From positions 1 to 5,260 of the forward strand of contig JASFME010000163.1 in NCBI GenBank assembly GCA_050117725.1: a stretch of DNA of 5,260 bases, written 5' to 3'. The translations under genes were made by a program, and so were the position numbers. The first letter of the stretch is position 1; every line of letters starts with the position of its first letter. This DNA comes from JASFJH01 sp050117725. Lineage in GTDB: Bacteria > Pseudomonadota > Gammaproteobacteria > AKS1. Shown here in pieces: positions 4,279 to 5,260 of this stretch. The notes beneath the pieces were generated by a model. That model was given only the letters and a program-made list of their open reading frames with translations. It had not been told where the DNA came from and did no database searches.

Positions 4279-5260
4279 TCAGAGACGGGCCCTGACAATA
4301 CCCGCAATCTCCTCATCAGAGAGGACGATCGGGTTGGTTCGCATACTGCTGCCGCGTGAATGGGCCACAACCTGCTCAATACCGGCCTCATCCAGGCCGT
4401 ATTCACTCAACCCTGGTAGCTGCATACGTTGCGTCCATGAGGCCAGTGTATCGACGAGTGCTGTCCAGGCCTCCTGTGGATTACGAATGCGTCGCTCGCA
4501 CACAATCTCGGCAAGCCGCGCATACCTGGCCAGAGCCGGGTTGTCCGGTTCGCGGCCACGCATGGCCTCGATATTCACTCGCGTACACTCGGCCACGAGC
4601 GTGCCACAGACAACGCCGTGCGGGATCGGGTAAAACGCACCGAGCGGTGAGGCCAGGCCATGTACCGAACCGAGCCCGGTCTGCGCCAGGTTCACCCCGG
4701 ACAGCCATGCGGCATAGGCCATTTTTTCACGATAAGCCGAGGTAGCTTCAGGTAGCTCGGCGTGTTCATACCATGGCAACAAGGCATCGCGCGCGGCACG
4801 GATACCGTCGATATTCAGCGCATCACACCAGCGGTTATTGCGCGTCGAGACGTAGGATTCCAGGAGCTGGGTCAGGGCATCCATACCGTTCGCGGCAATC
4901 AGCTCGCGCGGGCAGGTTGCCAGCAGATCCGGATCGATCACCGCATACTCGGCTACGAGCTTGTCGTCGCGGAAGGATTTCTTGAAACCGTCAGCACCCT
5001 GGATAGTCAGTACAGCATTCTTCGTCGCCTCGCTGCCGGTGCCGGCCGTGGTCGGCACGGCAATCAACGGCACCGTCGGTCCACGATAGGGCAGTTCCAG
5101 TCCGACACCTTCGAGATAATCCATGACGGTGCGACCGACCCTGAGCAAACCGGCGATGGCCTTGGCGGCATCAAGCGGACTGCCGCCACCGATGCCGACC
5201 ACGACATCGATGCCATCATCCTTGTGCAGTTCGACCAGTTCATCGACCAGCAACGGTGAA
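4279..5260 (-). CDS. Iron-type (group III) alcohol dehydrogenase, partial; continues past right edge
   Basis: The frame is open from the right edge to TGA at 4281-4279, giving 326 visible residues. TTG at 5253 is internal, not a start: family members are about 380 residues, so roughly 60-70 N-terminal residues are missing. The NAD(P)-binding region has VVVGIGGGSPLDAAKAIAGL and PTTAGTGSEAT. The metal region corresponds to the FucO ligands Asp196, His200, His263 and His277. Here D (codon 4881-4879), H (4662-4660) and H (4620-4618) are kept, but the second ligand is Q (4869-4867, in GMDALTQLLESYVS). The FucO active-site His267 is also replaced, by Ser (SVHGLASPLGAFYPIPHG). The enzyme presumably interconverts an alcohol or hydroxy acid and its carbonyl with NAD(P) in the cytoplasm; the substrate is unknown. 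It converges on the receiver gene with a 3-nt gap. Family certain; metal and activity uncertain. Confidence 0.93.
   Translation of the reverse strand, partial: SPLLVDELVELHKDDGIDVVVGIGGGSPLDAAKAIAGLLRVGRTVMDYLEGVGLELPYRGPTVPLIAVPTTAGTGSEATKNAVLTIQGADGFKKSFRDDKLVAEYAVIDPDLLATCPRELIAANGMDALTQLLESYVSTRNNRWCDALNIDGIRAARDALLPWYEHAELPEATSAYREKMAYAAWLSGVNLAQTGLGSVHGLASPLGAFYPIPHGVVCGTLVAECTRVNIEAMRGREPDNPALARYARLAEIVCERRIRNPQEAWTALVDTLASWTQRMQLPGLSEYGLDEAGIEQVVAHSRGSSMRTNPIVLSDEEIAGIVRARL

Noticed and set aside
4762..5259. 165-codon plus-strand frame opposite the iron-type dehydrogenase
   Set aside because: The minus strand encodes conserved dehydrogenase motifs across the same DNA; the plus frame is a shadow.

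Overview
The window looks like an ordinary chromosomal stretch of a gammaproteobacterium with a GC content a little above half. The basis is protein similarity recalled from memory: a PA0069-type radical SAM protein, an MsrA closely matching the E. coli enzyme, and an Xre/MbcA/ParS-type protein of a form common in Gammaproteobacteria. Genus cannot be given. There are no rRNA, tRNA, CRISPR, phage or insertion sequence signatures.

Layout, left to right. (1) Minus strand, 1-360: the first 120 codons of a PA0069-family radical SAM protein that runs off the left edge. (2) Minus strand, 509-913: a 134-residue Xre/MbcA/ParS antitoxin-like protein with no RES toxin gene in the window. (3) Plus strand, 1072-2070: a quinone oxidoreductase-like zinc-free MDR enzyme, divergent from the antitoxin-like gene. 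(4) 2071-2272: a noncoding gap with three successive inverted repeats. (5) Plus strand, 2273-2488: a 71-residue exported small protein of unknown function. (6) 2526-2554: a strong intrinsic terminator whose stem also encodes the end of the convergent msrA. (7) Minus strand, 2532-3197: msrA. (8) Plus strand: an unlisted 36-residue single-helix membrane peptide (3325-3435), followed 7 nt later by a 126-residue four-helix membrane protein (3443-3823). (9) Plus strand, 3892-4275: a stand-alone CheY-like receiver. (10) Minus strand, 4279-5260: an iron-type alcohol dehydrogenase that runs off the right edge and converges on the receiver with a 3-nt gap.

The genes do not form one pathway. The likely transcription units are the two leftmost minus genes (possibly together, across a 147-nt gap), the oxidoreductase alone, the small exported protein alone, msrA alone, the two small membrane genes (probably coupled), the receiver, and the dehydrogenase. 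The least explained parts are the 36-residue/126-residue membrane pair, the exported small protein with the structured region before it, the toxin-less antitoxin homologue, and the altered metal-site residues of the iron-type dehydrogenase. No clearly new multi-gene system is visible.
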